The notes beneath the pieces were generated by a model. That model ran no database searches. It saw only the letters and a program-made list of their open reading frames with translations, and was not told the DNA's origin. 39,951 bases of DNA from Sulfurovum sp. (GTDB lineage Bacteria > Campylobacterota > Campylobacteria > Campylobacterales > Sulfurovaceae). Within the stretch, counting starts at the first letter, position 1, and each line of letters opens with the position of its first letter. The position numbers and the translations under genes were made by a program. The stretch lies in NCBI GenBank assembly GCA_026983515.1, contig JALWHT010000146.1, positions 1-39,951 on the forward strand. The letters are read 5' to 3'. Shown piece after piece: positions 18,013 through 28,470 of this stretch.

Positions 18013-18105
18013 TGTCTCTTTTTAAATAAGTGCTCAGATTATACCGCAGAGCAGGTTAGGAGCAGGATAGCCGGAAGGAAATCATCTCTGTTCCCAATCA
18101 CAAAT

Positions 18106-18663
18106 TTAATCTACCTGGAGTACCGAGTAGACCGGCATCTCAAATGCTTCACGCCCTTTAAGGAAGGTCAGCTCCATAATGAAGCACGCTTCCACACAGT
18201 CTGCCCCGACTTTGTCTATGAGGTTTGCCGCTGCTTTTGCCGTACCGCCCGTTGCCATCAGGTCATCAATAAGCAGCACCTTTGCCGGTGTGCCGTTACA
18301 CTGTCCGCTTTCGCCAAAGGCATCAATGTGTATCTCCACTTCGTCAAACCCGTACTCGAGCGAATACTTCTCGGCAACAGTCGTATAGGGAAGCTTGCCT
18401 TTCTTTCTAACAGGCACAAAACCTACTCCGAGTCTGTCAGCCAATGCTGCACCAAAGATGAAGCCGCGTGCATCGATACCTGCAACATAATCAAGATGAT
18501 ACGTCTTGTAGCGGCTTTCAAGATGATCCATTAACGTTCTGAATGCTTCCGGATTGGAGAGCAGGGTGGTAATGTCTTTAAAAACAATGCCGGGTTTGGG
18601 GAAGTCCGGAATGTCCCGGATGCTGCTTTCAACAATTTTTTTTGCTTCGGGTGTGAGTGTCAT
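18106..18663 (-). CDS. apt: Adenine phosphoribosyltransferase
   Basis: [49 protein letters not shown] (PRPP-binding motif). Confidence 0.95.
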   Translation of the reverse strand: MTLTPEAKKIVESSIRDIPDFPKPGIVFKDITTLLSNPEAFRTLMDHLESRYKTYHLDYVAGIDARGFIFGAALADRLGVGFVPVRKKGKLPYTTVAEKYSLEYGFDEVEIHIDAFGESGQCNGTPAKVLLIDDLMATGGTAKAAANLIDKVGADCVEACFIMELTFLKGREAFEMPVYSVLQVD

Positions 18664-18786
18664 GATGGTTCCTTGTTTTTCGGGATTGATACGATAATTG
18701 TAACATACAGAGAACTAAAAAGGGTTTGGTTAGTTTTATCTCAATATGTCATAATGGTGACCACTAAACTTTATAAGGATATACAT

Positions 18787-19161
18787 ATGGCATTAGAAAA
18801 CCTGACCGCAGCGAACTTTGAAGAGAGGGTACTCGCAAACGACATCGCAATTTTGGACTTTTGGGCACCATGGTGCGGCCCTTGTAAACAGTTCGCACCT
18901 ATTTTTGAAAAAGTGGCGGCAGAAAACCCTGACATTCTTTTTGGAAAGGTCAATACAGAAGAAGAGCAGGCGCTTGCAGGCCAGTTCCAGATCCGTTCCA
19001 TCCCTACCATTATGATCTTGAGAGAAGGCATCGGCATATTCCAGCAGGCAGGTATGCTCCCAGAAGAAGCGCTTAAAGATCTCATTGAGCAGGTACGAAA
19101 GCTTGATATGGATGAAGTAAGAAAAGAAGTTGCAAAACAGCAGGCTGAACAGCAGCAGTAG
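18787..19161 (+). CDS. trxA: Thioredoxin
   Basis: ILDFWAPWCGPCKQFAPIFEKVA, QIRSIPTIMILREG; ATG at 18787 preceded by AAGGAT. Confidence 0.93.
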   Translation: MALENLTAANFEERVLANDIAILDFWAPWCGPCKQFAPIFEKVAAENPDILFGKVNTEEEQALAGQFQIRSIPTIMILREGIGIFQQAGMLPEEALKDLIEQVRKLDMDEVRKEVAKQQAEQQQ

Positions 19162-19170
19162 TACTTTGTT

Positions 19171-19191
19171 ATCCCGTATGTAATACGGGAT
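19171..19191. repeat. Perfect 9-bp inverted repeat downstream of trxA
   Basis: ATCCCGTAT/GTA/ATACGGGAT; no T-tract on the + side, so terminator function is unclear. Confidence 0.5.
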
Positions 19192-19252
19192 CCTGACGTA
19201 TATCGTCTGATTGATATAAATAAAGATTCTTGCTTACGCAGGAATGGCAGCT

Positions 19253-19714
19253 TTACCCCAAATCCGCACCGAAACTGCATCCTTCCTCGATTTTACCAAT
19301 ACGGGTTGCATGTCTTCCGCCTTCAAATTCAGTATTGAGAAATGCTTCAACCATATCTTCTATAACGCCTTTGCCTACCACACGTTCCCCAAAACAGAGA
19401 ATGTTCGCATCGTTGTGCTGACGGGTAAGTTTTGCAGTGTAGTGGTCATGGCAGAGGCCTGCACGGATACCGGAAACCTTGTTTGCCGCAATGCTCATCC
19501 CGATGCCTGTTCCGCAGATAAGAATACCGAAACTTCCGGCATCGGAGGTTACCGCTTCCGTACACTTTTTGGCAAAGTCCGGATAGTCCACACGGTCGGC
19601 AGAGTCCGGTCCGAGATCGATAATCTCATGTCCAAGGTTTGTCACGATATCTTTGACATAGGCTTTGACGGCATAGCCGGCATGGTCAGTTGCAATATAG
19701 ATTTTTTTAGCCAT
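19253..19714 (-). CDS. rpiB: Ribose-5-phosphate isomerase B
   Basis: IYIATDHAGYAVKAYV, GPDSADRVDYPDFA, GILICGTGIGMSIAANKVSGIRAGLCHD. Confidence 0.95.
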   Translation of the reverse strand: MAKKIYIATDHAGYAVKAYVKDIVTNLGHEIIDLGPDSADRVDYPDFAKKCTEAVTSDAGSFGILICGTGIGMSIAANKVSGIRAGLCHDHYTAKLTRQHNDANILCFGERVVGKGVIEDMVEAFLNTEFEGGRHATRIGKIEEGCSFGADLG

Positions 19715-19738
19715 AAATATTCCTTTGAGGTAGTGTTG

Positions 19739-20383
19739 TTAAAGTAACCAGTTCACAATCCATTCAACCGGTGTGAAGAGGTAGGTTGAAAGCGGTGTGA
19801 AAAGCACCGCAACAAGAATCAGCATTCCGTATGGGTATATTTTATCATACCAAAGCGCAAAGTTTCGCCAGTGCATGCCTTCTGCAAGGTAGCGCAGTGC
19901 CTGAGCACCGTCAAGCGGCGGAATAGGCCAGAGGTTAAAGACACCAAGCAGTACGTTGATGAGTACACTCTGGTAGAGCAACAAGGCCATAAAAGCGCCC
20001 ACCGCAGAATCAGGGTGCAGGAAGAAAGGCAGAATCGCTGCACAGAATGCCGCAAGCAGAAAGTTATAGGTGATCCCGGCAAGTGATACAGCCACTGCCG
20101 CCTTTGCCCCGCCGTTTCGCATGACGGTATTGATATTGATCGGTACGGGTTTTGCCCAGCCGAATATAAAAGGTGCTCCTGAAAAAAAGAGTACGGCAGG
20201 TACCAAAATGGTGCCTACCGGATCGATGTGCACCAAAGGGTTGATCTTGAGTCTACCCATACTTTTGGCAGTCATGTCACCATATTTGTAGGCAACCCAG
20301 CCATGCATGATCTCATGTCCGATGATCGCTACAGCAAGGGCGATGACCATTGCCGTGATTTTGAGGATTTCTACTTCACTCAT
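19739..20383 (-). CDS. Site-2 protease family (M50) membrane metalloprotease
   Basis: AIIGHEIMHGWVAYKYGD (HExxH) and NLWPIPPLDGAQAL (NPxPPLDG-like) within a hydrophobic protein. Confidence 0.88.
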   Translation of the reverse strand: MSEVEILKITAMVIALAVAIIGHEIMHGWVAYKYGDMTAKSMGRLKINPLVHIDPVGTILVPAVLFFSGAPFIFGWAKPVPININTVMRNGGAKAAVAVSLAGITYNFLLAAFCAAILPFFLHPDSAVGAFMALLLYQSVLINVLLGVFNLWPIPPLDGAQALRYLAEGMHWRNFALWYDKIYPYGMLILVAVLFTPLSTYLFTPVEWIVNWLL

Positions 20384-21351
20384 TGGATGGGCTGCTGCAG
20401 TTCAAGTGTATCGATACGTCTGCCTACACGTCCCCATCTGACAGTGTAACGCTGCTTGTTCCACAGCTTTTCACATGCTTTCGACTTGATAGGAATGTCT
20501 CCACAGACACGCTTGAGACCGGCATGATCACGCCCGCCGCCAAACTTGTCACCGTTGAGAACCTGATCATAGGATCGATGTTCAATGCTCATATAGATCA
20601 GCCAAGGCTTGCCGACGATAAGGCGGTAGGGTACCGGCCCCCAGAAGCGGCTGTCATTGGAGTTGTCACGGTTATCGCCGATCATGTAAAAGTGGTCTTC
20701 CGGCACTTTGGTATAAAGCCCGTTGATCGCTTTGCCGTCAAGGTTGTAGATCGGAGCGTCAAGACCGTCGATCATCATCGGGATCATATCGATCTTTTTA
20801 TTGTAAGCATAATAGTTGAGCAGCGCTTCAAAAATGGTCATTCCCTCCGGTGCATACTGAATGCCCGGATATTTATCCATATAGGGATTCTCAACCCACA
20901 GTTTACCCCGAATATGTCTGATCTTTGCAGCAGGGTAGTGTTTTTGGATGTACGCATCTCCCTCATGGAAGTGGATGAGCAGTTTCTTGTTGGCATAGAT
21001 CAACTCATCGCCACCTACAGCAACACAGCGTTTGACGTAGTGTATCTTTTCATTTCCGGGGTAGCGGAAGATGACAATATCCGTACGCTTCGGACGTGGG
21101 CCGTCAATCAGGTGTCCATCACCGTTAAAATCTGGCAAAACCGGGATTTCAAGCCATGGCAAATGCGGTGTAGGGATACCGTAGGAGAACTTCTTGGCAA
21201 AAAGGAAATCGCCAATAAGCAGCGTGCGCTTCATCGATCCGCTGGGAATGACAAAAGACTGCGCGACAAAGAAAATGAGAAAGAGAACGATAATGATCGT
21301 CCCCGTCCATGAGCTGGAAAAACGGTAGAGTCTGTCTGCAAATTTTTTCAT
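20380..21351 (-). CDS. lepB: Signal peptidase I
   Basis: FVIPSGSMKRTLLIGDFLFAKKFSYG, VKRCVAVGGDEL, FYMIGDNRDNSNDSRFWGPVP. Confidence 0.95.
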   Translation of the reverse strand: MKKFADRLYRFSSSWTGTIIIVLFLIFFVAQSFVIPSGSMKRTLLIGDFLFAKKFSYGIPTPHLPWLEIPVLPDFNGDGHLIDGPRPKRTDIVIFRYPGNEKIHYVKRCVAVGGDELIYANKKLLIHFHEGDAYIQKHYPAAKIRHIRGKLWVENPYMDKYPGIQYAPEGMTIFEALLNYYAYNKKIDMIPMMIDGLDAPIYNLDGKAINGLYTKVPEDHFYMIGDNRDNSNDSRFWGPVPYRLIVGKPWLIYMSIEHRSYDQVLNGDKFGGGRDHAGLKRVCGDIPIKSKACEKLWNKQRYTVRWGRVGRRIDTLELQQPIQ

Positions 21352-22197
21352 TTATGCTCTCGCCTTTGCCGCTTTGAGCGTATTGCTAAGCAGCATCGCA
21401 ATGGTCATAGGTCCCACACCGCCGGGAACGGGCGTAATGTAAGAGCATTTTTTACTCACTTTCGGAAAATCCACATCACCGACAAGCGACCCGTCTTCGA
21501 TGCGGTTAATACCGATATCGATAACGACAGCACCCTCCTTGACCATATCTTCTTTAATAAGCCCCGGAACACCAACACCGACAACGACAATATCTGCCTT
21601 GGCGGTATGCGCTTTGAGGTCTTTGGTGTAGATGTGGGTAACAGTCACCGTGGCATTGGCATTGAGCAGCAGTGCCGCCATCGGTTTTCCGACAATATTG
21701 CTCGCACCTACCACACAGACATCTTTACCCTCAAGATCAATATCGTACGCTTCAAACATTTTCATAACGCCAAGCGGAGTACAGGGGACAAAGCTGTCGA
21801 GGTTGGTAACCAGACGCCCGACATTGTAGGCATGGAAGCCATCGACATCTTTTTTAGGGTCGATGACCTCCAGAATCTTATCTGTATCAATATGCTTTGG
21901 CAGCGGCAGCTGTACCAGAATACCGTCAATATGCGGGTTTGCATTCATCATTTCAATGATTTGGATGATCTCGCTTTGAGAGATGGTGTCGGGCATATTG
22001 TGGGTAATAGAATAGAAGCCGACCTTTTCACACGCTTTTGCCTTCATTTTGACGTAGGCATGACTGGCCGGATCGTCACCGACGAGAATGACAGCCAGAC
22101 CGGGAACGACATTCTTTTCCTGCTTGAGTCTTTCGACCTCTTCGGCCACTTCGGTCTGAACCTTGTTTGCCAGTGCTTTTCCGTCGATCAGTTGCAT
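21352..22197 (-). CDS. folD: Methylenetetrahydrofolate dehydrogenase/cyclohydrolase
   Basis: VGDDPASHAYVKMKAKACEKVG, GILVQLPLPKHID, VVGASNIVGKPMAALL, PVPGGVGPMTIAML. Confidence 0.97.
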   Translation of the reverse strand: MQLIDGKALANKVQTEVAEEVERLKQEKNVVPGLAVILVGDDPASHAYVKMKAKACEKVGFYSITHNMPDTISQSEIIQIIEMMNANPHIDGILVQLPLPKHIDTDKILEVIDPKKDVDGFHAYNVGRLVTNLDSFVPCTPLGVMKMFEAYDIDLEGKDVCVVGASNIVGKPMAALLLNANATVTVTHIYTKDLKAHTAKADIVVVGVGVPGLIKEDMVKEGAVVIDIGINRIEDGSLVGDVDFPKVSKKCSYITPVPGGVGPMTIAMLLSNTLKAAKARA

Positions 22198-22285
22198 GGT
22201 GGAACCTTATAATAATGATTTGAACCTTGTTGAACTCAGGTTTTTAGGGTAGTATTATAGCCAAATTAGTTTAGGAAATTATCGG

Positions 22286-22666
22286 ATGTGGAAACGACTG
22301 CTATTGACTCTGCCGCTGCTGCTTGGGGCTGATGAGGACTTTATTTCGCACTATGAGTACGGGCAGATGCTCTACAACAACCCCCGGGGGGTCAGCTGTG
22401 CCCAGTGCCACGGCAAAAGCGGGGAGGGGTGTACCATTGTCGAGTTCCGCGACATTCACGGCAAACAGGCACTCCGCGGCCCCGATATCCGTATGGAAAA
22501 CCTGAAGCGTATGATCGACAGTGTCAACAGCTATCACCCCGTCATGCCCCGCTACTATCTGACCGATGAAGAGGTCAAAGCCATTTATGATTTTCTCCAG
22601 CAGAAAAATGCCGACTACATCCGTACACACAAAAAGAACAACTCCGATACCAACCGTTCACAATAA
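22286..22666 (+). CDS. Small exported monohaem c-type cytochrome
   Basis: Signal-like N-terminus MWKRLLLTLPLLLGADE and haem motif CAQCHGKSGEG; distal candidate Met ligand in HPVMPRYYLTDEE. Confidence 0.8.
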   Translation: MWKRLLLTLPLLLGADEDFISHYEYGQMLYNNPRGVSCAQCHGKSGEGCTIVEFRDIHGKQALRGPDIRMENLKRMIDSVNSYHPVMPRYYLTDEEVKAIYDFLQQKNADYIRTHKKNNSDTNRSQ

Positions 22667-22683
22667 GCGTTATACTGTAAACT

Positions 22684-22987
22684 ATGAAAACGCGTATGTT
22701 ACTTCCTGTTCTCTCTTTGGCGCCATCCCTCCTGATTGCATCTCAGCTTTTTTCATGTATGCCGGTATACACCGAAATTTCAGATAGAGCAGCATCGCTG
22801 GAAATACTTTGAAAAAGGGAAACTTGCCAATGAAAAGGTAAAACTGCTGATGGTCAAAGGGGCAAAATATACGTTGAAAAAAGAGGGAAAAATAGTGATG
22901 CCTCTGACATTAAAACCACACGAGCATAAAGAGATAGAGGTATTGTTTGAACTGTCCTATGACAAGGATCTTAAAGTTTCTTACTGA
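22684..22987 (+). pseudogene. Small lipoprotein-like gene disrupted by an apparent frameshift
   Basis: MKTRMLLPVLSLAPSLLIASQLFSC in one frame stops at 22807-22809; a coherent basic C-terminal half (HRWKYFEKGKLANEKVKLLMVKGAKYTLKKEGK...SY) continues in another frame to 22987 with no signal or plausible start of its own. Confidence 0.4.
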
Positions 22988-23022
22988 GATAAATGGGGTA
23001 AGGAATAATTGGAAAATGAAGT

Positions 23023-23041
23023 TCCCGGCAAGATGCCGGGA
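23023..23041 (-). terminator. Candidate terminator of the cold-shock gene
   Basis: On the minus strand, perfect 8-bp stem TCCCGGCA/TCT/TGCCGGGA, followed by ACTTCATTTTCC, just after the csp stop. Confidence 0.55.
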
Positions 23042-23047
23042 GAGGTT

Positions 23048-23266
23048 TTAGCGTGCTGTAACGTTTTCAGCTTGAGGACCTTTTTGTCCCTCACCGATTT
23101 CGAAAGTAACTGCTTGACCCTCTGCGAGTGTTACGCGTCCACCTTCAGGATTATTAACCTGGCGGAAGTGTACAAATACATCGCTTCCTCCATTTTCTTG
23201 TTGAATAAATCCGTAACCTTTTTCATCGTTGAACCATTTTACTGTTCCATTTACTAATTCTGCCAT
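23048..23266 (-). CDS. CspA-family cold-shock protein
   Basis: [29 protein letters not shown] (RNP1 and RNP2). Confidence 0.96.
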   Translation of the reverse strand: MAELVNGTVKWFNDEKGYGFIQQENGGSDVFVHFRQVNNPEGGRVTLAEGQAVTFEIGEGQKGPQAENVTAR

Positions 23267-23483
23267 TGTGTAGCCTTTTTATAATTTAAATTTGTGAAAA
23301 CATTTAAATAGAGAGTCTTTCGGGGGTCTTGCAGGGTTTTACACGCACATAACACTCAAAAGATGAACTCGATCCTCATCTTTCATCGGAACTATTGTAG
23401 CTGTTTTTTAGATACTTCCGCTTAGTTTTACACTATTTTCCAAAAAAAAGACAAATTTAGGCAAAAATAACGGAAAAACCTAC

Positions 23484-24092
23484 TCAAAGCCCATTAAATG
23501 GTCTTGGAATACGCCCCACCAACGGATAAAAACGGACTTTAATGACGTCCCATTTTGTAAGAATGGCATCATCAGGATGATGCAGCACAATAACATGATT
23601 CTCTATCAGCGGCGCTATCTTCGCATGCAGCGGGTTGAGCATCTGTTTCAGTTGGGCATTGCTCATACCGTAAAGCAGGGTAAGGTTGAAAATACCTTTT
23701 TCCTGTACCAGCACATTAAGCACCCCCCGCTTTGGCAAAATAATCTGATAGGCTTCAATGCCGCCAATAGAAGCGACAGCTTTTTTCTGAAAACTTTCAA
23801 AAACAATATCCAGCGTTCTTGCCACAGTCTGACGAAACTCATGATTACTGTCAAGTTCCGCATTTTCATATACCAACAGATTATCTGATTTTGTTTTAAG
23901 GATGGTCTGTGTCAGATAGAGTGAAGTAAAGCGAATATGTTTCTGCTTGATAGGCACAGCTTCAAGACGGCTTTGTGCCGTTTCAAGCGACAATGCTACA
24001 GCATTGTTCTCCATCTGCATCTGTGCATAAAGGGCACATCCGCTTAACAGAAAAAGGACAGCACACACAGTTGGCAGTAGATGCCGATGCAC
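23484..24092 (-). CDS. Hypothetical lipoprotein
   Basis: Lipobox-like LFLLSGCALYA after a basic/hydrophobic N-terminus; no family recognised. Confidence 0.6.
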   Translation of the reverse strand: MHRHLLPTVCAVLFLLSGCALYAQMQMENNAVALSLETAQSRLEAVPIKQKHIRFTSLYLTQTILKTKSDNLLVYENAELDSNHEFRQTVARTLDIVFESFQKKAVASIGGIEAYQIILPKRGVLNVLVQEKGIFNLTLLYGMSNAQLKQMLNPLHAKIAPLIENHVIVLHHPDDAILTKWDVIKVRFYPLVGRIPRPFNGL

Positions 24093-24571
24093 TACACGAT
24101 CTCACTGAGTTTCAGGTAGATCTCGCTTAATTCATGCAGCGCTTTTTTCGAAAGCTTCTCCGCTTCAATTTTTGACTTTGCATAGAGATGCTCAAACGCT
24201 TTCTCTTTTTCATCCCACATCTCCTGTGCTTCAAGTTTGGCAAGGTGTGCTTTGAGTGCCAGAAGGTCAAGCTCCTGTTCTCCTTTTCCTTCTAGTTTAT
24301 GCAAAATCTTTTCAAGGTCGCTGCGAATTTCCTCCATTCTATCACGTGCCTCTATCAGCATCAGCTTCGACTTGAGCTCTGCTTTCTGCTCATAAGATTC
24401 AACGGAAGATTCCAGCTGTTCTTCAGTCTTTGCAAGATAGCTTTTAAGGTCGTTCCAGTAGGCAACTGCCTCTTCACCGAGCTCTTCAACATAGTTTTCT
24501 ACTTTTGTTTCAATACTGTTAAGCGTCTGTTTAGCTCTTTCTGTGAGTTCTTTTAGATTGTTTTCCATCAT
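24092..24571 (-). CDS. Hypothetical coiled-coil protein
   Basis: Highly charged heptad-like sequence (LKELTERAKQTLNSIETKVENYVEELGEEAVAYWNDLKSYLAKTEEQLE); start at ATG 24571 preceded by AGAGGAGAATTG. Confidence 0.65.
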   Translation of the reverse strand: MMENNLKELTERAKQTLNSIETKVENYVEELGEEAVAYWNDLKSYLAKTEEQLESSVESYEQKAELKSKLMLIEARDRMEEIRSDLEKILHKLEGKGEQELDLLALKAHLAKLEAQEMWDEKEKAFEHLYAKSKIEAEKLSKKALHELSEIYLKLSEIV

Positions 24572-24609
24572 CAATTCTCCTCTGCTGTAATAAAACATTA
24601 TAGCACATT

Positions 24610-25107
24610 TCACTGCCTGCTGTGTAAATGTTCAAGGATTTCTTTACGCATTTCAATACCAAGCAGAGGACGCCGGGTGAGATCAGGATAGGTGCCGTGT
24701 GCCCCTTTGCCGTCGGTACCATGACATCCGGCACAGTTGCTTGTGTACAGCAGCGACGCTTCTTTGACGTAGTCACATTTTTCACCGGCAAGTGTCAACA
24801 CGTAGCAGGCGACTTTAGGCGCATCTTCTTTGGAAACAAACCCTTTTTCCATCATTTCATTCTTTTTGAAGTGCAAACTTCGAGAGCCGTGATTGATAAT
24901 ATCAGTGATGTATTGTCGGGTATATTCCGGCGTATCGATGCAGGAAAGCGCCTCATCTACATGAGGTACCGTATGTGTTGCCACATGCTGTGCATAGCTT
25001 TTTGAAACTGTATGTACCGGTTTAGAGGAGTGCTTTTTGAAATAGGCATTAAACATTGCATAAAAGAACACTGTCAGTATTGCTATATAGGGAATAATAT
25101 GTTTCAT
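24610..25107 (-). CDS. Membrane-anchored monohaem c-type cytochrome
   Basis: N-terminal hydrophobic anchor IIPYIAILTVFFYAMFNAYF; haem motif CAGCHGTDGKG. Confidence 0.8.
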   Translation of the reverse strand: MKHIIPYIAILTVFFYAMFNAYFKKHSSKPVHTVSKSYAQHVATHTVPHVDEALSCIDTPEYTRQYITDIINHGSRSLHFKKNEMMEKGFVSKEDAPKVACYVLTLAGEKCDYVKEASLLYTSNCAGCHGTDGKGAHGTYPDLTRRPLLGIEMRKEILEHLHSRQ

Positions 25108-25187
25108 AGGAAAAGAAAAAGTTTAAGAAAAGAAGTCATGAAAGGGGCAGAGAAGCTCACAGGAGCCTCTCTAAAAGGGAGGATGCA

Positions 25188-25799
25188 TTAATCATCTTCA
25201 CCTTTTGCCGCTTTTTCGATCATTTGATACATACCGTCTCTGACTTCATTAGCCAATTCGAGCAGATCTTTAGGCAATGTTTTACCACCGTTGATCATCA
25301 GTTCCATACTCATAGTATAGATATAAATATCACCCTTGTCATCTTCAACAAACCCGATTCTACAAGGCATGAAACCGATGAAGTACGGAGAGTAGTTGAG
25401 GAATTTGTCTGCAATTGTAGGAGAACAGTAAGAACGGATATGAGTCAGCTTTCCGCCATCTTTGAAAAGTTTTCCGCCTCTTGGCATTGTTTTGCTGTCA
25501 ACCATTGCAAGTCCGTGCTCACTGGCAACTTCGTCTGCAATTTCAATGGCGTTCTCGAATGCTTCCTGCTTGGTCATGCCTTCAGGAATTTCCATCTTGA
25601 CTCTACGTACCATACCTTTTGCAGGGTCACCTGTTTCAAGTACTTTGTCGAACATCTTCATGTACTCCGGCATTGCATGCGGATCAAGTGTCTTCACCTG
25701 TGCAATACGGGTACCCAGATCAAATTTCACGTACGCGAAAAGAAAGCCGATAACGACAATTGCGCCGATGAATGCGAGTAAACCTCTGATAAATTTCAT
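25188..25799 (-). CDS. DUF302-like exported/anchored protein
   Basis: N-terminal TM segment; CSPTIADKFLNYSPYFIGFMPCRIGFVEDDKGDIYIYTMSMELM resembles DUF302 proteins. Confidence 0.55.
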   Translation of the reverse strand: MKFIRGLLAFIGAIVVIGFLFAYVKFDLGTRIAQVKTLDPHAMPEYMKMFDKVLETGDPAKGMVRRVKMEIPEGMTKQEAFENAIEIADEVASEHGLAMVDSKTMPRGGKLFKDGGKLTHIRSYCSPTIADKFLNYSPYFIGFMPCRIGFVEDDKGDIYIYTMSMELMINGGKTLPKDLLELANEVRDGMYQMIEKAAKGEDD

Positions 25800-25910
25800 T
25801 GTGGTCCTTTGTGTGTAAATTGAGCTGTGATTATAGGCAAATAAAATTAAAAGAAACTAAGACAATGCGGCTCTCTTTGCCCAAAAAACAGACAATACGA
25901 AGCAAAATGG

Positions 25911-27806
25911 CTACTCCAGCATCTGTATCCAGGCTGCGACATCGGCATCACTCGGCATCTTCCAGTCTGCACGAGGACTGAGGGAAATAGTCCCCACTTT
26001 GGGGCCATCCGGCATACAGCTGCGCTTGAACTGCTGGGTGAAGAAGCGTTTCAAAAAGAGCTTCAGCCATTTTGTTACAGTCTCTTCATCATATTTGCCT
26101 TCAAAGGCCATCAACGCCAAATGCCTTATCTTTGGCGGTGTAGCACCGTATTTGATAAAGTGGTACAAAAAGAAGTCATGCAACTCATAGGGGCCTACGA
26201 TTGCTTCAGTCTCCTGCACAATTTTGTCGTTACTATGAGGCAGCAGCTCCGGGCTGATAGGGGTGTCAAGAATGTCATCGATGATCGGTGCAATCGCTTC
26301 ATTGTGCTTGAAATACCCGATAACGTAGCGGATGAGCGTCTTTGGTATACCGCTGTTAAGTGCATACATACTCATATGGTCACCATTATAGGTACTCCAC
26401 CCAAGTGCAATTTCACTCAAATCCCCCGTGCCAATAACAAGCCCGCCTTCCCTGTTTGCCATATTCATCAATATTGAAGTTCTTGCGCGTGCCTGCACAT
26501 TCTCGTAAGTAACAGAATGTTCATCAGGGTCATGTCCAATGGCCTTGAACTCCTTGAGCGAAAGATCAGTAACATCAACTTCTTTCAATGTCACGCCAAG
26601 TGCTTCACAGAGGGTTACAGCATTGTTCTTGGTACGGCTGGTAGTACCAAAGCCGGGCATCGTAACGGCAATGATGTTTTGTACATTCCACCCCATCAGG
26701 GTAAAGGCTTTGTGCGTCGAGAGGAGGGCAAGGGTCGAGTCGAGCCCGCCGCTGATGCCGATAACCACCTTTTGAATGTGCGCGTGCTGCATGCGCTTGA
26801 TGAGCCCGTGTGCCTGGATGTGTACTATCTCTTCACAGCGCTGCTGCTTGTCGGCAAACTGTGAAGGCACAAAGGGTGTCGCATCGATGTATCGGTCAAT
26901 TTTACTGAGTGTCGGAAGCGGTGCGAGAGTAATGGTACGTGTCTTCTTCCGTCTTCCGTCACCGTAACTTGTCTCGTTCAGGCGAAGCCAGCGCAGTTTT
27001 TCAAGGTCAACATCTGCACTAATAAGATGGCTCTGCATCGCAAAACGCTCATTTTTTGCCAGTAGGGAGCCATATTCTGCAATAAGTGCCTGACCGCCGT
27101 AAACAGTGTCGGTCGTACTCTCACCTACACCTGCTGACGCGTAGACATAGGCAGCCACACAGCGTGCACTCTGGGTACGTACCAGCTCTTCACGGTATGC
27201 ATGCTTGCCAATAAGCTCGTTACTTGCAGAGAGATTGAACAGAAGATTGGCACCATTGCTTGCCATATGGTTGCTCGGCGGTGTGACTGCCCAGAGGTCT
27301 TCACATATCTCCACGCCAAAAGTCATATCTCTACCATCGGTAAAGAGCAGGTCGACACCAAAAGGTAGCTCCTCACCAAGCAGTTGTATGGTTGTGCGTA
27401 CGATGTCGCGTCCACTGGTAAACTGCCGCTTGTCGTAGAACTCCTTTTTGTTGGGCAGGTACGATTTTGGCACAATACCAAGCACCTTTCCGTTTTGCAG
27501 CACCGCTGCGCAGTTGTAAAGTCTGTCAGCTTCAACCAGTGCAAGCCCAAGGATAATGACTGTATCTATTGTTTTGGTCTTTTCAAGAATCTCCGAAAGC
27601 GCTTCGTTCTGAGACTGCAGCAGTGTCTGGTTCAAAAAAAGGTCACTGGCGGTGTATCCGGTAAGGGTAAGCTCCGGGAATACGACGGCACTGACCTCTT
27701 TGTCTGCTGCTTCCTGAACAAGTGCAAGTACCTCTTTGGCATTGACCTGCGGGTTTGCTACAGTGGTATGGTTGACAGCAGCTGCGACACGGTAGAATCC
27801 GTACAT
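25911..27806 (-). CDS. nadE: Glutamine-dependent NAD+ synthetase
   Basis: N-terminal nitrilase domain (FPELTLTGYTASDLF, VEICEDLW) and C-terminal synthetase (VIGISGGLDSTLALL, IGTGDLSEIALGWSTYNGDHMSMYALN). Start set at MYGFYRVAAAVN. Confidence 0.94.
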   Translation of the reverse strand: MYGFYRVAAAVNHTTVANPQVNAKEVLALVQEAADKEVSAVVFPELTLTGYTASDLFLNQTLLQSQNEALSEILEKTKTIDTVIILGLALVEADRLYNCAAVLQNGKVLGIVPKSYLPNKKEFYDKRQFTSGRDIVRTTIQLLGEELPFGVDLLFTDGRDMTFGVEICEDLWAVTPPSNHMASNGANLLFNLSASNELIGKHAYREELVRTQSARCVAAYVYASAGVGESTTDTVYGGQALIAEYGSLLAKNERFAMQSHLISADVDLEKLRWLRLNETSYGDGRRKKTRTITLAPLPTLSKIDRYIDATPFVPSQFADKQQRCEEIVHIQAHGLIKRMQHAHIQKVVIGISGGLDSTLALLSTHKAFTLMGWNVQNIIAVTMPGFGTTSRTKNNAVTLCEALGVTLKEVDVTDLSLKEFKAIGHDPDEHSVTYENVQARARTSILMNMANREGGLVIGTGDLSEIALGWSTYNGDHMSMYALNSGIPKTLIRYVIGYFKHNEAIAPIIDDILDTPISPELLPHSNDKIVQETEAIVGPYELHDFFLYHFIKYGATPPKIRHLALMAFEGKYDEETVTKWLKLFLKRFFTQQFKRSCMPDGPKVGTISLSPRADWKMPSDADVAAWIQMLE

Positions 27807-27874
27807 TGCTTTTCCTTTAGATAGAAGATGATAAAGAGGAGCAGGGAGCATAAGGCTCCTGCCCCATTTTGGTT

Positions 27875-28402
27875 TTACGCCCGTTTGTCGTGAATTTCGA
27901 TGGTCTCTATCTCATCGTTCTGTTCGATCTTGTCGAGTACCATGAAACTCTCTGTATCATCCTCTTCGATACCGCCAAAGACAGTGTGCACGCCGTCAAG
28001 GTGCGGGCAGGGGACAAAACAGATGAAGAACTGGCTTCCACCGGTATTTGGTCCCGCGTGCGCCATGGAGAGTGAACCGCGTCTGTGTTTGTGGTGGCTG
28101 GTGTCAGTTTCACAGTCTATCTGCCAGTCCGGTCCGCCTGTACCTGCAAGTGCCGGGTTGCCTGTAGGGCCTGAGTGCGGACAGCCGCCCTGTGCCATAA
28201 AACCGGGAATGACCCTGTGGAACTTGAGGTTGTTGTAGAAACCTTCATTGGCAAGGTGTGCGAAGTTCGCTACAGTGTTAGGCGCCTCTTCAGGGTAGAG
28301 TTTTACCCAGATGTCACCTTTGCTTGTCTTGAGCTTTGCGTAGTTGTATGTTTCCATGACATCCTGAGGAATGTCATAACGTTTTGTCTTTTTTCCAAAC
28401 AT
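27875..28402 (-). CDS. Cyclophilin-type peptidyl-prolyl cis-trans isomerase
   Basis: [67 protein letters not shown]. Confidence 0.95.
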   Translation of the reverse strand: MFGKKTKRYDIPQDVMETYNYAKLKTSKGDIWVKLYPEEAPNTVANFAHLANEGFYNNLKFHRVIPGFMAQGGCPHSGPTGNPALAGTGGPDWQIDCETDTSHHKHRRGSLSMAHAGPNTGGSQFFICFVPCPHLDGVHTVFGGIEEDDTESFMVLDKIEQNDEIETIEIHDKRA

Positions 28403-28470
28403 GCTGTTTTAGTCCTTGATTAGTTATTTTAGGCTATGATTATACCAACTATTCTATTAGGGGTCATACC

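Noticed and set aside
19165-19252. Possible dispersed repeat/REP-like element after trxA (ATCCCGTATGTAATACGGGAT and TTCTTGCTTACGCAGGAA)
   Set aside because: Only hairpins visible here; calling a repeat family needs other genomic copies, which cannot be seen in this window.
20383-21312. 309-aa plus-strand ORF
   Set aside because: Antisense shadow of lepB, which carries all signal peptidase motifs.
23267-23460. Long csp upstream region as a cold-shock RNA thermoregulator
   Set aside because: Plausible by analogy with cspA, but no specific structure could be supported by eye.
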